A stretch of 64,000 nucleotides of DNA. Source: Sistotremastrum niveocremeum HHB9708. Taxonomy: Eukaryota > Basidiomycota > Agaricomycetes > Sistotremastrales > Sistotremastraceae. Every line of letters begins with the position of its first letter. Within the stretch, counting starts at the first letter, position 1. Position numbers and translations under genes: made by a program. Under the pieces are notes generated by a model. The model searched no databases, was not told the origin of the DNA, and was given only the letters and a program-made list of their open reading frames with translations. Below, piece by piece: positions 24,801 to 36,948 of this stretch. Where the stretch lies: positions 122,333 to 186,332 of the forward strand of contig KV419402.1 in the NCBI GenBank assembly GCA_001630475.1, written 5' to 3'.

Positions 24801-27800
24801 TCATGACGAGGTCACGCTAGCTTGTGATCGTTGCCGAGCATGCGCCCGATTACCTTTCCCTCGGGCAGGAGTCTGAGCATCGGCCCTTTGGTTCTCCTTA
24901 TCCGCCGCCTTATCTCTCGTCTGTCCAGACCCGGAATTATACAATGCTGATCCGCTACGTTGAGCTGTACGTTGCACTACACTGGTCCCATCGATGAATC
25001 TCGCCCGGAAGAGTACGTTGGCATTCGTGAAGAGACCCTCTTTCAGTGACACAACAATGAATTGAGATCCTTTAAATCGCGTCCGGAAGAGTTGTCCGAT
25101 ATGTTGCGTATGCGATAAATCGAGGGCCGCGTCAATTTCGTCGAGAATGTACATAGGCGCCGGTTTGAATTGGAGGAGGGACATGATCAAGGACAATGCG
25201 ATGAGAGATCTGGACGGAAGATCAGCTATCGTCTGATGGACGCAACGATCTACGAACCGTTGTCCACCGCTCAGCTCCGTCAGGCTCTGCTTCCACACCT
25301 GGCCGAGTTGGACTTTAACTTCGAGGCCTTCAGTCAAATCTTGACCCTCGGGAGGTTGCAGCTTAGCGAAGTTCCCAGGGAGGAGCTCCGCGAAGATATC
25401 ACCAAAGTCACTAAAGCTACATCAATACCATGAAGAAGGGGATGCGAAGGGGCGTCCTACCTGCTGACTTTCTCCCACGTCTTCATAAGCGCATCGCGTT
25501 TATATCGGTCAAGCTCCGCAATGGTCTCCACGATCTTCTCCTTGTCTGCCAGAACGATGCTCAGGTTCTTCTTAAGCTCCGTCTCACGTTTTTCAACACT
25601 GTTGGTTGGTCAACTCTTACAGTCCGTCGAAAACCGGAACGCACGTACGTTTGGAGCGTGCTCAAGACACCCTGATTTATGCTCTTCTTCATTCCCTTTT
25701 GTTGCTGCTCAAGCAACTTACACTTGTCGCGAATCTCTCCCATATTTGAATTATCAAAGTCGAACCGTCCGCCAGGTTTTCCGAAGTTCCTAAACCATCG
25801 GTGAGATGACGTCACATATGAAGGACTAAGAGAACATACTTCTTCTCTTCCGCAATCCACTCGTAAGCCTTCTCGAGAGTAGCCACAGCATTGACAGACG
25901 TTGTACGATCTTTTTGAAGCGACTGGATCTCGTGATCGATCTTCTTAATTGAAAGCTCGGCGTCCGACGAAGCTTGCTGTTTCTCCTTGATAACTTGCTC
26001 AAGCTCGTCGATCTCGGTATCGAAGCGCGTCAAGGTCGCTCGTTCTTCTTGGAGCTTTTGTTCGGCCTTATGATGCTTCGCCTGCGACGGAATCTGTGAA
26101 CTCTTTCCTGGACAGCATGACGAAGTCTTACTTCTACGGCTTTCAGGTCTTTCGTGACTTGCTCGATTTCTTCCTTGATCCTTTGAATGCTGGCTTTCGC
26201 TTCGTCGAGGCGCCTGTGAGAGTCAACTACGTCCCGCTCAAGTCCCTCTGACGACAGAATGAGTAAAACAGCGATATTCGACAAAAGTTGAGATATTCAC
26301 CGAGCTCGAGTTTGGCCGTCTGCAGCTCCTTCTGGTGCATTTTCAGCCCCACAGACTGCTTGTTCAGTTCTATCTTCTGCTTAGCAATGTCGGCCTGCAA
26401 GGGACGTTAGTCTCATGGTAGTCCGAATGCAAGTCTCATACCTTCAGTTCGGCGATCTTGCCATCCTTATTGTTCTTGAAATCTTCCATGTCGACTTTGA
26501 GCTTCGCAATCTCCTCCTCGGCTTCCTTTTGCTTCTCCTTCGACTTAGCGATAGATTCCTTCAGGTCTTTGATCATCTTGATCGTATCGTCGATCTCCAT
26601 CTTCACCTATAACAGAGTCAATATCGAACTATCCACAGAAGTAATCGACTCACTCGGCTGGCGTTGCTCCCCTGCAACTGCTCCCGCAAGAGATTGACTT
26701 CATGCATCTTGACTTCAAGATCACGTTTCTTCGTCCTCCACAACTCCTTCCCTTGCGCAACTTTCTCGTCCTCCTTCTCCAATCTCGCCAAATTAGCTTT
26801 AGCATTAGCAACCTCCGTCTCAGCTTCCTTCAGCTCCTTCACTCTGACTAGCAGCCCGCTACTCTGCGGTGGAGCGCCTCCGCTCAGGGTTCCGGACGGA
26901 TCGTACACATCGCCTTGTAACGTGACCGATTTCATCTGGATCTGAGGATGGAACGTCACTTTTTGGGCAGTTGCAGAATCCGCGCAAATGAGAGTGTCGC
27001 CAAAGACGAATGACATGGCAGCCGAGACGTCTTTCTCATATCCGACAAGACTGAGAGCGAGGTTGACTTTCTCTCCTGCTAGCTGATGAGCGGCTTGCAG
27101 TTTCTAAATGCATCGCGTTCGGGTCAGCAAAGGCTCCTGCTTCGAATGAAGGGAGAAGACTCACGGCTGCCGATGCTTTGAAAGCGTTGATCTTGTTGAG
27201 AGGAATAATCGTAACCCTCTTCTTGAGCTGGCCTCTCTCGAGAAGATCCTTCCCGACTTTCTCGTTCTCCACAACGACATTGTATAGTCTCCCGCCTGCA
27301 GCGATCTCGAGCGCAGCAGACTTGTCGAAATGCTCTTCATCGAGAGTGATGAGAGATGCAACGAGGCCTTTCACCGAACTGTGATTGAAATTCGGCGAGG
27401 GAGGTGAATATGAGAAATCGAGGGCGCCAAGTCCCTGTCTCAGATTGTCGCGTCTCTATGTATCATCTGTATCAGTATCATGACGTATACGCAGCAATCA
27501 ACTTACCTCAGCCAAATTCCTCACAGCTATCTTCGCCTCTCTTAGCTTCTCATCACTCTCTCTGATCTTCTCGTCATCCCATCCACTCCTCTCGATCGCA
27601 TGCTTGAGTTCTTCAATCTCCCTCTCGCCTCTCTCGACCCTCTGCTTCTGGTCCTCCATCTCGTTCTCGACGCCTTTCCACCGCTCCTCGAGTGCCTTCA
27701 ACTCCTTTTCTTTCATAGCAATCTTCCGACGGAATTGCTCCTCTTCGGCGGACTCCTGAGAGAGACGTTGTTTGGCGGATGAGAGTTGACCGAGGTAACC

Positions 27801-29273
27801 GCCTCCGGCGCCAGAGTTCGTGTTGGAAGCCGAAAGACCCGTTTGTAGTGATTGGAGGAGAGAATCGGCGTTATTGAGCTTCGTCTGGGCTGCGTTGAAT
27901 GATTCGGAGACCGTGGCGTGACTGACAGTGCATTCTTCGAGATGAACTTTCTTGGCTTCAACCGCCTTCTCGTTCTACGGGAAGAGGCATCAGAAGGTGG
28001 CAACAGACTGAAATATGAAGGGACGTACATCAACGGCGGCTTGGGCCAGGGCCTCCAATTTCGTCGTCTCGTCCTTTATCGAGCCTTCCTTGATTTCGAT
28101 TTGCGTCTTGAACTTGACGACTTCCTTCTCGAGTTCCTTGACTTCCTCCTCACGTTTCTTGAACTTGCCGCCCTTCTTCAGCTCCTCGTCTCGCTTCTTC
28201 TCAACTTCCTTCTTCTGCTTCTCCGCCTGCTTCCCTTCCTCCTCACGGGCCTTCCTCTCTTCCTTCACTCTCGCGAGCTCTCTATTCTTCTTCTCCACAT
28301 CCGCCTCCTTTCGTTTGACTCTATCACAAGCCTCTTTCCACTCCCACGCTCGTACTAATCGTCCCAATCGTTCGAGTTCGGTGCTGGTCTTCTGATACGC
28401 AAGATAGGATCGCTGATCGGCCCGCAGTTTATCGAGCTTGGGAGTGATCTCTTCGGAGAGGAGGGCAGTGATTTCCTCAACGCGCTTTTCCTTCTTATCC
28501 ATCGTCTTCTTCGCCTTGTCTTTTCGTTCTTCGAACATTCGAGTACCGGCGGCTTCCTCAACCATTCCGAGAATTTCTTGGGGACGCATGTTCAGTACCT
28601 GTTATCAAATAAGTGACAATTAGGTGGCACAAGGATTGGGAGAGCAGTGAGCTAACCTTGGTGATGCGACCCTGCATGATGAGGAAGTTCGGATTGTTGA
28701 TGTTAAGCTGCACGCCTTGGAATAAATTGTGAATGATAGTTTGGTTGGTCTTGTGGCCGTTGAGGAGGTATTTCGAGTTAGCGGGGAGAGAAATCTAGCA
28801 TGCGATGAGCTGTGAGGTATCAGGGAGGGAAGTAGTGGACGTACTTGACGAGTGACGGTGATCTGCTTACAATTCTCAAATCCAACTGGGCTCGTATCAC
28901 GATCCGAATTGTCGAATACGACTGTAACGCTAGCTTTCGTGATGCCAGCTTGACCCCGCTTGTAGATAAGATCCTGCTGGTTCGACGCGCGCATCTGCAC
29001 CAACCGACGCGTCAATTACCTTCCAAGTCTCTTTATATTCCAGATTACATACCTGAGTAACATTGGTCATCCCCAAAACAAAACAAATCGCGTCGAGGAT
29101 GTTACTCTTGCCCGAACCGTTCAGCCCTACCAACCAATCCATTCAACTGTGGAAGAGTATGAGGAAAGATGGGGCTCACCAGTGATGGCGTTGAACGATG
29201 CATCCCATCCAGTAATCTGTGTCCGGACTGGATATGATTTGAAGCCCTCGAGAACGAGCTCCTCGATGCGCAT
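24801..29273 (-). CDS. SMC2: SMC2 condensin subunit
   Basis: A complete SMC ATPase, about 1,180 aa. It starts at ATG 29273 ([16 protein letters not shown]), with Walker [20 protein letters not shown] split by an intron at the first G. The N-terminal head continues through [17 protein letters not shown] and [13 protein letters not shown], characteristic of SMC2. Long coiled coils flank a hinge containing [13 protein letters not shown] and [13 protein letters not shown] (27.0-27.4 kb) and [13 protein letters not shown]. The C-terminal head has the signature LTELSGGQR (intron inside the Arg codon) and Walker [14 protein letters not shown], and ends in a basic Ser/Ala-rich tail at the TGA at 24801. 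About 13 exons. SMC2 pairs with SMC4 as the core of condensin, compacting chromosomes in mitosis. Nothing unusual seen. Confidence 0.96.
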
Positions 29274-29755
29274 CGCGGTTGAGGAGGAGGCGGCGATGTT
29301 CGAGCGGAGTTTGAACTCCGGCTCGCTCGTGATCGCCGCGTCCTCCGATTCCGAACCCGGGCCCGGTCGGCTCGTTTTTCGCGGTCGTTGGAATCATCGA
29401 AGAGATGTAGTCGCTCTGCAAAAATGTCTCTGTTTCAGAAAGTTTGATTGACCCGATTCATTGATCACTGATTGATATTTCTCAGTCTTTTCTTTCTAGG
29501 ACCAGATATCAATCGAGTCAGACACGAGCTTGAGTCTCGAAAAGGTGTTCGTCCACACGTGAATTCCTGAACGAGATGCAATACCTCCTCATAAATTTCT
29601 TGTTGAACAGGTGGCGTCATACTGCTCTCATATTTCTCATACATGCAACTTTCCATAACTGAATCCTCATAGATAAAGCGAACTCTCGTGCCCCATTCAC
29701 CCAGTGTTCTCATGACCCCCGTTCAATTCCTCCCCAACTCGTCTCAATCACGTCT
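29274..29755. other. Upstream region of SMC2
   Basis: A minus-strand open frame of 82 codons with an ATG (29713-29465) sits here; it has no signal peptide or known motif and may be chance or an upstream frame of the SMC2 transcript. No other feature seen. Confidence 0.35.
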
Positions 29756-30076
29756 CTAGACGTGGGAATATGTAGTGGGATGAGACGAAGGTGTCGTCGA
29801 AGTTGTTGTGGGACAGACGTAAACCGGTTCGTTAAAGCATCCTACAGCGTACTGAGCAGCATTACAGTACGTCTGCCCCGGTGTAGCTGGTGCACTGGCT
29901 CCTTTCGGGCAAAGACAATAAAGCTGATCGTTCTGAGGTGAGTGCTTATTCGTATCCTGAGAGATAAGTCATACCTGGTTTTGGCAAAACGGGGGAGGAT
30001 TCGAAGGACCACCTTGGGGGAGGGCGAAGGCTCCCACCAAGAAACCCAGAAGAGCGAGACGCGCAGGATAAATCAT
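29756..30076 (-). CDS. Small secreted Cys-rich protein, two exons
   Basis: 92 aa from exons 30076-29975 and 29932-29756 (42-nt intron, phase 0). A signal peptide of about 20 residues ends at VGAFA; the mature chain has cysteines spaced C-x8-C-x-C-x14-C-x8-C-x7-C. After the last Cys comes a Thr/Ser/Pro tail (PTTTSTTPSSHPTT) not seen in its relatives, possibly O-mannosylated. The x14 and x8 spacings match the PPGVDLP group at 47.9-52.1 kb. Function unknown. Confidence 0.8.
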
Positions 30077-30578
30077 TGAGGTACGTATCGGTATACTTTC
30101 GTCCCACAGAAGTCAGGGCAGACCGACTCTCACAAAGCTTCGATTTTAAAAGGGCTGAGAAACTACCTCACTTCATTTGCCAGCACATGACCTACCGCAT
30201 TCGAAGCATTGGAACAGTGTCGGAACATACTGAAAAGATTTCGCGCCGTCGCCGACTCAGTTTCTATGCTTCTTTCGATCTCCACTCTACAAACCTCTCA
30301 ATCTCCTCGTTATCAAAGTCTCAACCCACCGGTTGGATAAAATCCGGTCGGACGCATTAATAAATGGCGCTCGTTAACCATTTTAGGAGCTCCTTTTGGA
30401 CAATAATCCAGAATCAACGCATGGCTCTCTCATCCCGCCAAGCAATATTTTACATGCAACATATGGATACTGAATTATCGTTCAACACACCACGGCCATC
30501 GCTCCCCGCTTCCAACTCAAGACACAAGCTGTCCCATCATCTTGTGCTTCTGAGGTGCCCGACTTTCATCCTTCTGAT
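30077..30578. other. Intergenic between two minus-strand secreted genes
   Basis: No frame with a signal peptide or known motif. Confidence 0.45.
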
Positions 30579-30879
30579 TCAGTATTTCGAAGCAGGTGGA
30601 CACTCCGGACGACATTCAACTGTGATGATATCATGACATCCCGCCGCTAACTGCTTTTTCGTGCACTGCGAGTCAGTTGACACTGGACCGGCAGTACTCG
30701 ATGCCGGAGGGCACGAGCAGATGTCCTAATATCTTTGTGATCAATACAATCTTGGGGAAATTGGAAGCACGCACGATGTCTATGCAGCAAGGAGGAGGTG
30801 GGTCTATGATCTGTGCGACGGTCGAAATCGTGAGGACGAAGAGCCCGAGGAAGGCGAAGGCCCGTGAGTACAGATACAT
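30579..30879 (-). CDS. Small secreted Cys-rich protein, two exons
   Basis: 83 aa; ATG 30879 (MYLYSRAFAF), intron of 49 nt (GTGCGT...ATTAG) and stop TGA at 30581-30579. The signal peptide ends near STVAQ and is followed by PPPPCC. Then CSC, and C-x8-C-x7-C-x3-C at the end: eight cysteines, two more than the usual six. The block CTKKQLAAGC is close to CTKKELALGC in the gene at 58.2 kb, its nearest relative in the window. Confidence 0.78.
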
Positions 30880-31573
30880 CCCAACTTCGAATGAAATTTG
30901 AACGATGCCGAAAGAGAAGAATAGAAATCTCTTCGTGAGGACGCTGATCATATAGACGACTCACTCTCCTCTACCTCTACCTCGCCTCCGATCTGCCAGC
31001 TCACTGACAGCTTTGACTCAACTTCCAGGGCCTCCATTTCAATTTTCAAAAGAGGCACAGAGCCGTTTTAGTCGCGACTCGGGATGACTGCGGGCAAGTG
31101 CCTTTTTCCAGAGGTAGTGTGATTAATCCTGAGCATTTCGGACTGCTTGAGAGACTGATCCTGTTCTCTCGAGCGCTTCACGCGACTGAAAGATCGCATC
31201 AAGCCGGTCCGGACTTTTCCGTCAAAAGATGGCGTGTTCTAACATTGATTACGTAATAGGGAAGTTTCACCTGTTGCTCAAACGATTCTCCGACTGGCCA
31301 GGACCCAAGTGAGATAAACCGGTCGGCGCCGTTCAGCTAGAACTCCGTTTTTCAGGCCCCAGGCACTCGTAAATGAAGTGAGAACCTTGATGCAACACGT
31401 TCGTGACTCCCGTTGGCTTCGAGCGGACACATTCAGTATGCTCGAGAAAACAAGACGGAGTCGAGTCGAAAAGAAGGGGTCCCCCATCGAATGGCATACA
31501 TGACTTTGAAGAAGAATAAATTCAGTGGGAAAGCTCAGTTTCTCTTGATCAACCTCGCACACATCGAGGAGCA
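30880..31573. other. Divergent intergenic region
   Basis: Between a minus-strand and a plus-strand secreted gene. Open frames on the minus strand (31601-31278) have no supporting features. Confidence 0.45.
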
Positions 31574-31902
31574 ATGCGATTTCTTGCAACCCTCGTATCA
31601 TCTCTCCTGCTCATCGGATGTTCTGCGGTCCCTCTCTTCCACTGCGATGTAAGGAATCTATCATCAATCCGAGATATCGGTGTTGAGTTTCGTAGAGCTT
31701 GAGACTGGCTGAATGCGTGTGCACCGATCCGACGACAGGTGGTGCGTGACCGCTGTCGATGGGGATAAGTGATGACAGTACACTGACTCGTATCTCAGCT
31801 GAAACCATCGTCGAAATTCGGAGTGAATGCTCAGCCCAGGATATTTTCAATAACCCGGGACTGAATTGCGTATCGATCCCGGGAACTACGACCTGTAACT
31901 GA
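31574..31902 (+). CDS. Small secreted Cys-rich protein, three exons
   Basis: 74 aa; exons 31574-31648, 31696-31741 (46 nt) and 31799-31902. Signal peptide MRFLATLVSS through GCSA, then a mature chain of only about 55 residues. Cysteine spacing C-x7-C-x-C-x16-C-x12-C-x8-C. Closest to the gene at 39645, with the same CTDPxTG block at the exon 2/3 junction and identical x16 and x12 spacings. Confidence 0.82.
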
Positions 31903-32299
31903 GTCTGTAAGGCCCACAGCGCCACCGGAAGTTTCTGGGCTATGTTGTAGTAGCAATTGCTATGCTTGTCAATACATCAGCATTTTCAATTGAGCATGGC
32001 TCAACTAGAATTATGTTGTAATATCACAGGGACAATAGATCGATAAAGATCGTAGGATGTCTGCTTGACAGCTCTGTTCGGTTTCGGTAAAAGGGTGTAA
32101 TGATGTAAAGGAGCCAGGGTATAACAAGTTGAGTAACTCACCCCTTGATGACGGTTGACTCCGCCGGAGAGTCACATGTTATCATCTCGGCGCATTGAAT
32201 TCCATTCAGCCCGACGTCGAGTCTTTCAGTCATAAAAGAACGGTCAGATCCGTACTATAGAACAGGGCTTCTGACTGAGACTTCTCCGAGTCGAACGAC

Positions 32300-32615
32300 A
32301 TGCTTCCGAATACTAAATTCTGGATTGCCATTCCGTTGGCCACATTCCTGATCACTCAGGCGGTTGGAGCGCCAAAACCTCAAGCACACTGCGAGGTTAG
32401 TCTTTCAATAACCACTCGATCTTATTCTGACCTCTACCAGCATATATCTGCGGAATGCATATGCATCGACAAAACGACCGGCGGTGAGTCTAAACGCTTG
32501 AAGTGAATATTCCGTTGCTATATCCTTCGCAGCTTCCGTAACTACGATATGCAGCATTCAAGTGTTGACGAATCCGAACTTTGAGGATTGTACAAGAGTT
32601 GGGTCATCATGCTGA
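32300..32615 (+). CDS. Small secreted Cys-rich protein, three exons
   Basis: 73 aa; exons 32300-32395, 32441-32483 (43 nt) and 32533-32615. Signal peptide ends at QAVGA. Spacing C-x6-C-x-C-x12-C-x12-C-x6-C, with CIDKTTG at the microexon end. Pairs with the gene at 39076 (ECNCLNKLTG, spacings x12, x11, x6). It is head-to-tail with the gene at 31574, about 400 bp apart. Confidence 0.82.
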
Positions 32616-32976
32616 CCGGGGGAGGTGAAATCATTATATGTTTCCGAAGCACGGCAAGCAGTAAGCATATCTTCTAAGATAGTATCTGGTAGCAGTGACC
32701 ATCATACCAGTCGCAGTCAGTTTGGGCTGTCTTTTGAAATGTCTGACGCTTGCGCTCGTGCCCTATTCTTTCTCTGAGTTTACTCAACGCTTTTCCCGTG
32801 GTTATTTGTGTACAAATGCTGTCTATTTGGTAACAATATCCACAAAAATGCCTCTACTTAACTCAAACCTTATCAAAATTCTCACTCGTAGTGCCAAGTG
32901 GATTCGGTCTGAACTGGACGGAAGCAAATTTGAAAGAGGTCAGAGTTGCCGCCGGCTTTCGAGTTACGGCTCGGCA

Positions 32977-33994
32977 TTAACATCGCGGCTTCGGCAAGTC
33001 TGGCATTACCAAATGTGGAAGTTCGGCAGTTCGAAATTCACCATCTTCCCACCACATCGATGGCTCCAAAATGGCTCTCGGTAATGCTACGCGGTCCTCT
33101 TCATTCACGCTTTCAGCTGCGTACAACTGTCGCACAGAAGTCATCAAGAAAGTCATCTGCGCACCGCTTGAAACTTCGATTTGCTTATCCTGGCTGAGCA
33201 TCCATTGCTAAATTTTCTTGAGACGCGTCATCTATGAACTGGGAGTTGCTTTACTCCTCCAGCAGCAAGGTGGTATCCTGTTTAATTCTGGATCGTTGGG
33301 TGTTCAATTCACTACGCATCGTAGCTGCTTGACTTCGAAAGAACGGTCGTTGCCTGTGCCTCAGAAGCCCCAAAGCCCGGAGACACCGAAGATGCAGCTA
33401 TAGACCGACTGGTAGACATTCTCGCACTTGCTTTGTCTATCGGATTCTTTGAGGCGTCTCTCCGACATGGCTCCAACCCTCTACTACCGCTCGAAGCTGA
33501 GCCTCCGCCCAACTCCCGCCAATGCCCAAGACGTGCCTCTTCCTCGATAACCCATTCTCACACTCGTCTGATAGCTGCTTCGCGCATTCTCAGCGTCATA
33601 ATACCGAATAGCAGAATCAGCAAAAGTCCAGACTCTGTTCCTGGACGTTCCTGGCGCGAGCTGCATGCGCAGCACGATATGTTTAATCAAGACCAGCCTA
33701 TGCCCGCAGGAAGAAAGGATGATGCTCTACTGAGCTATCTGGTCGCGGGCGAGTCAGCTCCCGATTTAGATCACAGCGTTCCTCTCCAACACGGTGAATG
33801 TCGAAGAGGTGAGTGAAATAGACTTCGATACGTGCCAAGCTGGTGGCCCGGAGGTTTACGTAGTCATCTCCCTCCCAAAACATCTCGATGATTCTCACCA
33901 AATCGTCAGTTACGCTTGCTCGTCCAATGTGTCTCGGTATGACACCTCGTGGATCGTTCTCATCATCTGTACTCTCTTTCGCGAGATAATGCAC
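32977..33994 (-). other. Possible minus-strand gene remnant, unknown
   Basis: Three protein-like frames lie in series on the minus strand: about 33975-33700 (containing RIIEMFWEGDDYVNLRATSL), a middle stretch near 33690-33400, and 33201-32977 (ATG start, containing SMWWEDGEFRTAELPHL). I cannot connect them with convincing splice sites or match them to a family. They may be exons of an unrecognised gene or of a decayed one. Confidence 0.25.
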
Positions 33995-34053
33995 TCGGAC
34001 TATAAGTATTCATGCTCAGCTCACGACAAATTCACGCTTCGCCATCTTCAAAC

Positions 34054-34422
34054 ATGCGTGCCTCAGGATCCGCACCAGTCCTATCCATTATCGCCCTGTC
34101 TTATCTTGCTCTCGTACAATGTGCTGCTATCTCTCCACCAACGACTCCAGATAATGCTTGGCTGGTATGTCTTTTCATGTCCCTTGTCCCGAGTGTGTTC
34201 TAGCTCATAATCCGTCGTGATAGCCCAACGGTTTTCTCGGCTGTAGTTGTGTATTTCCTGGCGGCAAGGATATATCATACTGTGGACTTCACTGCAAAAC
34301 ACTAATAACGCGCCTCAGGATCGTCGTTCAATTTTGGTGCCTGCACTGAAGCACAACAGCTATCTGGATTTTGTACAACGGTCTCATCTGAGACCCCCTT
34401 CCCCGGTGAACCAGATAAATAG
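34054..34422 (+). CDS. Divergent small secreted protein with a GC-AG intron
   Basis: 84 aa; exons 34054-34164, 34224-34263 (40 nt) and 34319-34422. The second intron starts GCAAGG and ends CTCAG, with a good branch site CACTAATAAC; retaining it gives a frame that loses the family pattern. The signal peptide ends near VQCAA. It keeps CSC-x11-C-x9-C but lacks the first and last cysteines of its relatives, where WL and a Pro/Glu tail stand instead. An in-frame ATG at 34012 would add 14 residues but would spoil the signal peptide. Confidence 0.68.
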
Positions 34423-35207
34423 TGCTATGAACCTGAATCGATGCTTTGCCAGCGGTAGGTTGGCATATGCGGCTCCGAGCTTTATGTCATCTACATGTAT
34501 CTCCAGCAATTGCAGAAAGTAATGACTTACACAATTTCCGCAGACGTTGGTCTCACATGTGATAATCATGAGCATGGTCTTGAATACGGCTGAGATTTCT
34601 TTATCCGCGATATCCTCAAGCCAAATAATTGAGCAGATAGCGGATATCCTTCCTACGTATACCCGTCGTGCGGTTTCAACGAATCTAATCTCAGGCTATC
34701 GCCGACGCCGACGTTACGTCACATCGTGTCGTCACACTCTGCCACGTCACCATTTCCTTGTCAGGCAGCCTGATGGCCAGTCATAAATCTACGACATCGT
34801 CAAGCTCACACTGATATCTGGTGATGTTTCTGTGTCGTAATTTTGACGAAAGTACAATTGTTTCGGCTGCCGACCGATTCACAAGGCCTCATAGCTCTCA
34901 GTTCACCCCAATGTTCAGGCTTCTCCATGTTCTCATTGCTTTCCCGTCAAGTTTTTGATGTTCGAAAACTACGACGTTCTTCAAATTGATTGGACAGGCA
35001 AGGACTCCATTGACTGGAACAGGCCTCGCCTCGGACTTTCGTAAAACTCTCTCCTATCTTTTGGGCCCCATTTAGAGGTCATGATTCGGGGATAGTACGT
35101 GGATCACATGGAGATGAGGCTGAGCCCGAACTCGATAACTGGTAAGGGCTATCTATAAAATAAAGCTGAACGTTTATCGATTGACCCTTTCCTTCCGTCT
35201 TCCAGTC
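34423..35207. other. Intergenic
   Basis: No gene recognised. CTATAAAATAAAG at about 35154 is a likely TATA box for the next gene. Confidence 0.45.
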
Positions 35208-35553
35208 ATGCGAGCCGCACTGTTCGTGATATCAACTATCCCTGTCGGTTTCCTCACCGCAAGCTTGGTTGAGGCAGTAGTTCCGCCACCGCCACCGCTA
35301 CCTAAACCTACTTGCGAGGTATTGCTACGCTTTTATCTCAGCGTATCAATCATTATCTAATCTCGAATCTCTACGGACGCAGGCGGTTGGGCCTATAGAG
35401 TGTACCTGTCCGAATGGCGGTGAGTCTTATTGATATCATGTAATCCCCAATGCAAAGCTCGATGCTAAGTCGTCCGTAGTGGTTCATTTTGGAGTTTGTA
35501 CAAGCGCAGAGAGTCTTGCGGGTTGTGTAACGGGATCGAAGCAAATCTGTTGA
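35208..35553 (+). CDS. Small secreted Cys-rich protein, three exons
   Basis: 73 aa; exons 35208-35318, 35383-35419 (37 nt) and 35480-35553. Signal peptide MRAALFVIST to VEA, then a run VVPPPPPLPKP before the first Cys. Spacing C-x7-C-x-C-x9-C-x8-C-x7-C. The sequence CTSAESLAGC resembles CTEAQQLSGFC of the 34054 gene, its likely tandem sister. Confidence 0.82.
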
Positions 35554-36206
35554 AATTCTCCCAACTTCTCAAACTTCCCTCGCTGTAGTGCAACATTGTT
35601 ATCTCGACAATCCCTAGAGTATCTCTGGTCACCCGCATGTCGAGGCACACTGATAAGCTATTATCTCACACGGCCGAGCTATCGATGCACCATCAATGAA
35701 AAGCCGAAGGACCGCTCGCGGGCGCTTGTCAGATTATCTACTTATGGGCAAGAGTTCTGTCGATTTGGCTTCTGATCCGCATGGACCACCCCCTGAGTTA
35801 ATATGCTTTGCGATCAAACCTCTACATCCCCTGAATCTGTCTGCGATATTATCCTATACGCTACAAGAACTCATGAGAGCTAGCTCTACGTAAATGCGAC
35901 TTTAGTCAAGCTTCTCAGACTGGCGTACTCTCATAAGCTGGCTCAGTTGAATTTCTATCAGCCGTTTCCTCATTAACGGATCACGAAGTCGTCGCCAGGA
36001 ACAAAACCTAGCGTGCACATGGCAAGGCTCTTTGGAAGACTTTTGATTGAATGTTATCAACTCTCAATGACAGCCACATGATAAACGATTCATCGACTCA
36101 GCTCTGTTTAAATGAGAGCCGCGAGTATGAGTTGTGTCAAAACGCAGCAATCGAGCCTCTCTTCGCCCTCTGCTATCTCGAACAGCTCCCCGGAGGAATT
36201 CCGCCA
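35554..36206. other. Intergenic
   Basis: No gene recognised on either strand. Confidence 0.45.
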
Positions 36207-36615
36207 ATGAAATTATCCCTGCTTGGCACTCTTGCGATCTCCTTGCATGTTCAGGGAATATTAGGCACCGTAGGGGTGCCTCGCGACCCTGAGCGCAACG
36301 AAGTCCGCGCTCCCTCCCCCACCATTTTTCGAGATCCCACGATTGACAGTCTTCTGCTTCCTGATCCAACCCCAACAAACTCTTGTCTCGTGAGTCCTGG
36401 CAGCGTATCGTGTTTTTTTTTTCTGACGGTTTACCGTCCAACATCACCACAGACGCAGAAAATACCGAGTTGCGTATGTCCAGACCCGTCCGGTATGGAA
36501 TATTTCGGCCTTCACTGAATATTCTGACCCCTCATCGTTGAAATTTGTAGACAACAGTTTTGGCCCTTGCAAAGCCGGACAGATTGGAATGGGATGTAAG
36601 CTTTGCGGATTTTAA
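36207..36615 (+). CDS. Small secreted Cys-rich protein with long Pro-rich linker
   Basis: 95 aa, the longest of the set; exons 36207-36389, 36453-36492 (40 nt) and 36551-36615. After the signal peptide there is a 38-residue linker rich in Pro, Asp and Arg before the first Cys. Spacing C-x7-C-x-C-x10-C-x8-C-x2-C, ending GCKLCGF at the stop. The same short last loop and C-terminal Phe are found in the minus-strand gene at 52733-53095 (GCKTCAF), so these two form a pair. Confidence 0.82.
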
Positions 36616-36948
36616 TATGATGAGACGAGAGCCGCATATCTGTCGCCTTTTATTTTGATACAAGATTATTTCGTTGGATATGTTGGATCAGCACGTCGTT
36701 GGGGCTGAGTCGTCGTCGAGGGTTGAGAGCAGGACTAGTTGTCGCCCTCGAGATGTAATCGATAATTTGATATTGATCCAATTGAGATCGTAGGTTCCTG
36801 CCGCTGGTCCGATCAGCGGTCAAGCAAGCATCTAGCAGTTCAAGTTCAACCAAGTGTTCATCGCCATTCGTGATTGCCAGATCTTTGCCTCGATTCTACG
36901 CTTGCCAGCAGATGTGGTCAATTAAGTGGTGGGTATATAAAGATCGAA

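Noticed and set aside
27918-28395. Long plus-strand Leu- or Ser-rich frames resembling membrane proteins
   Set aside because: Antisense to the Lys/Glu-rich SMC2 coiled coil; an artefact of composition.
34012-34053. Upstream ATG for the 34054 secreted gene
   Set aside because: It would add a polar 14-residue head before the signal peptide; the ATG at 34054 gives a normal signal peptide.
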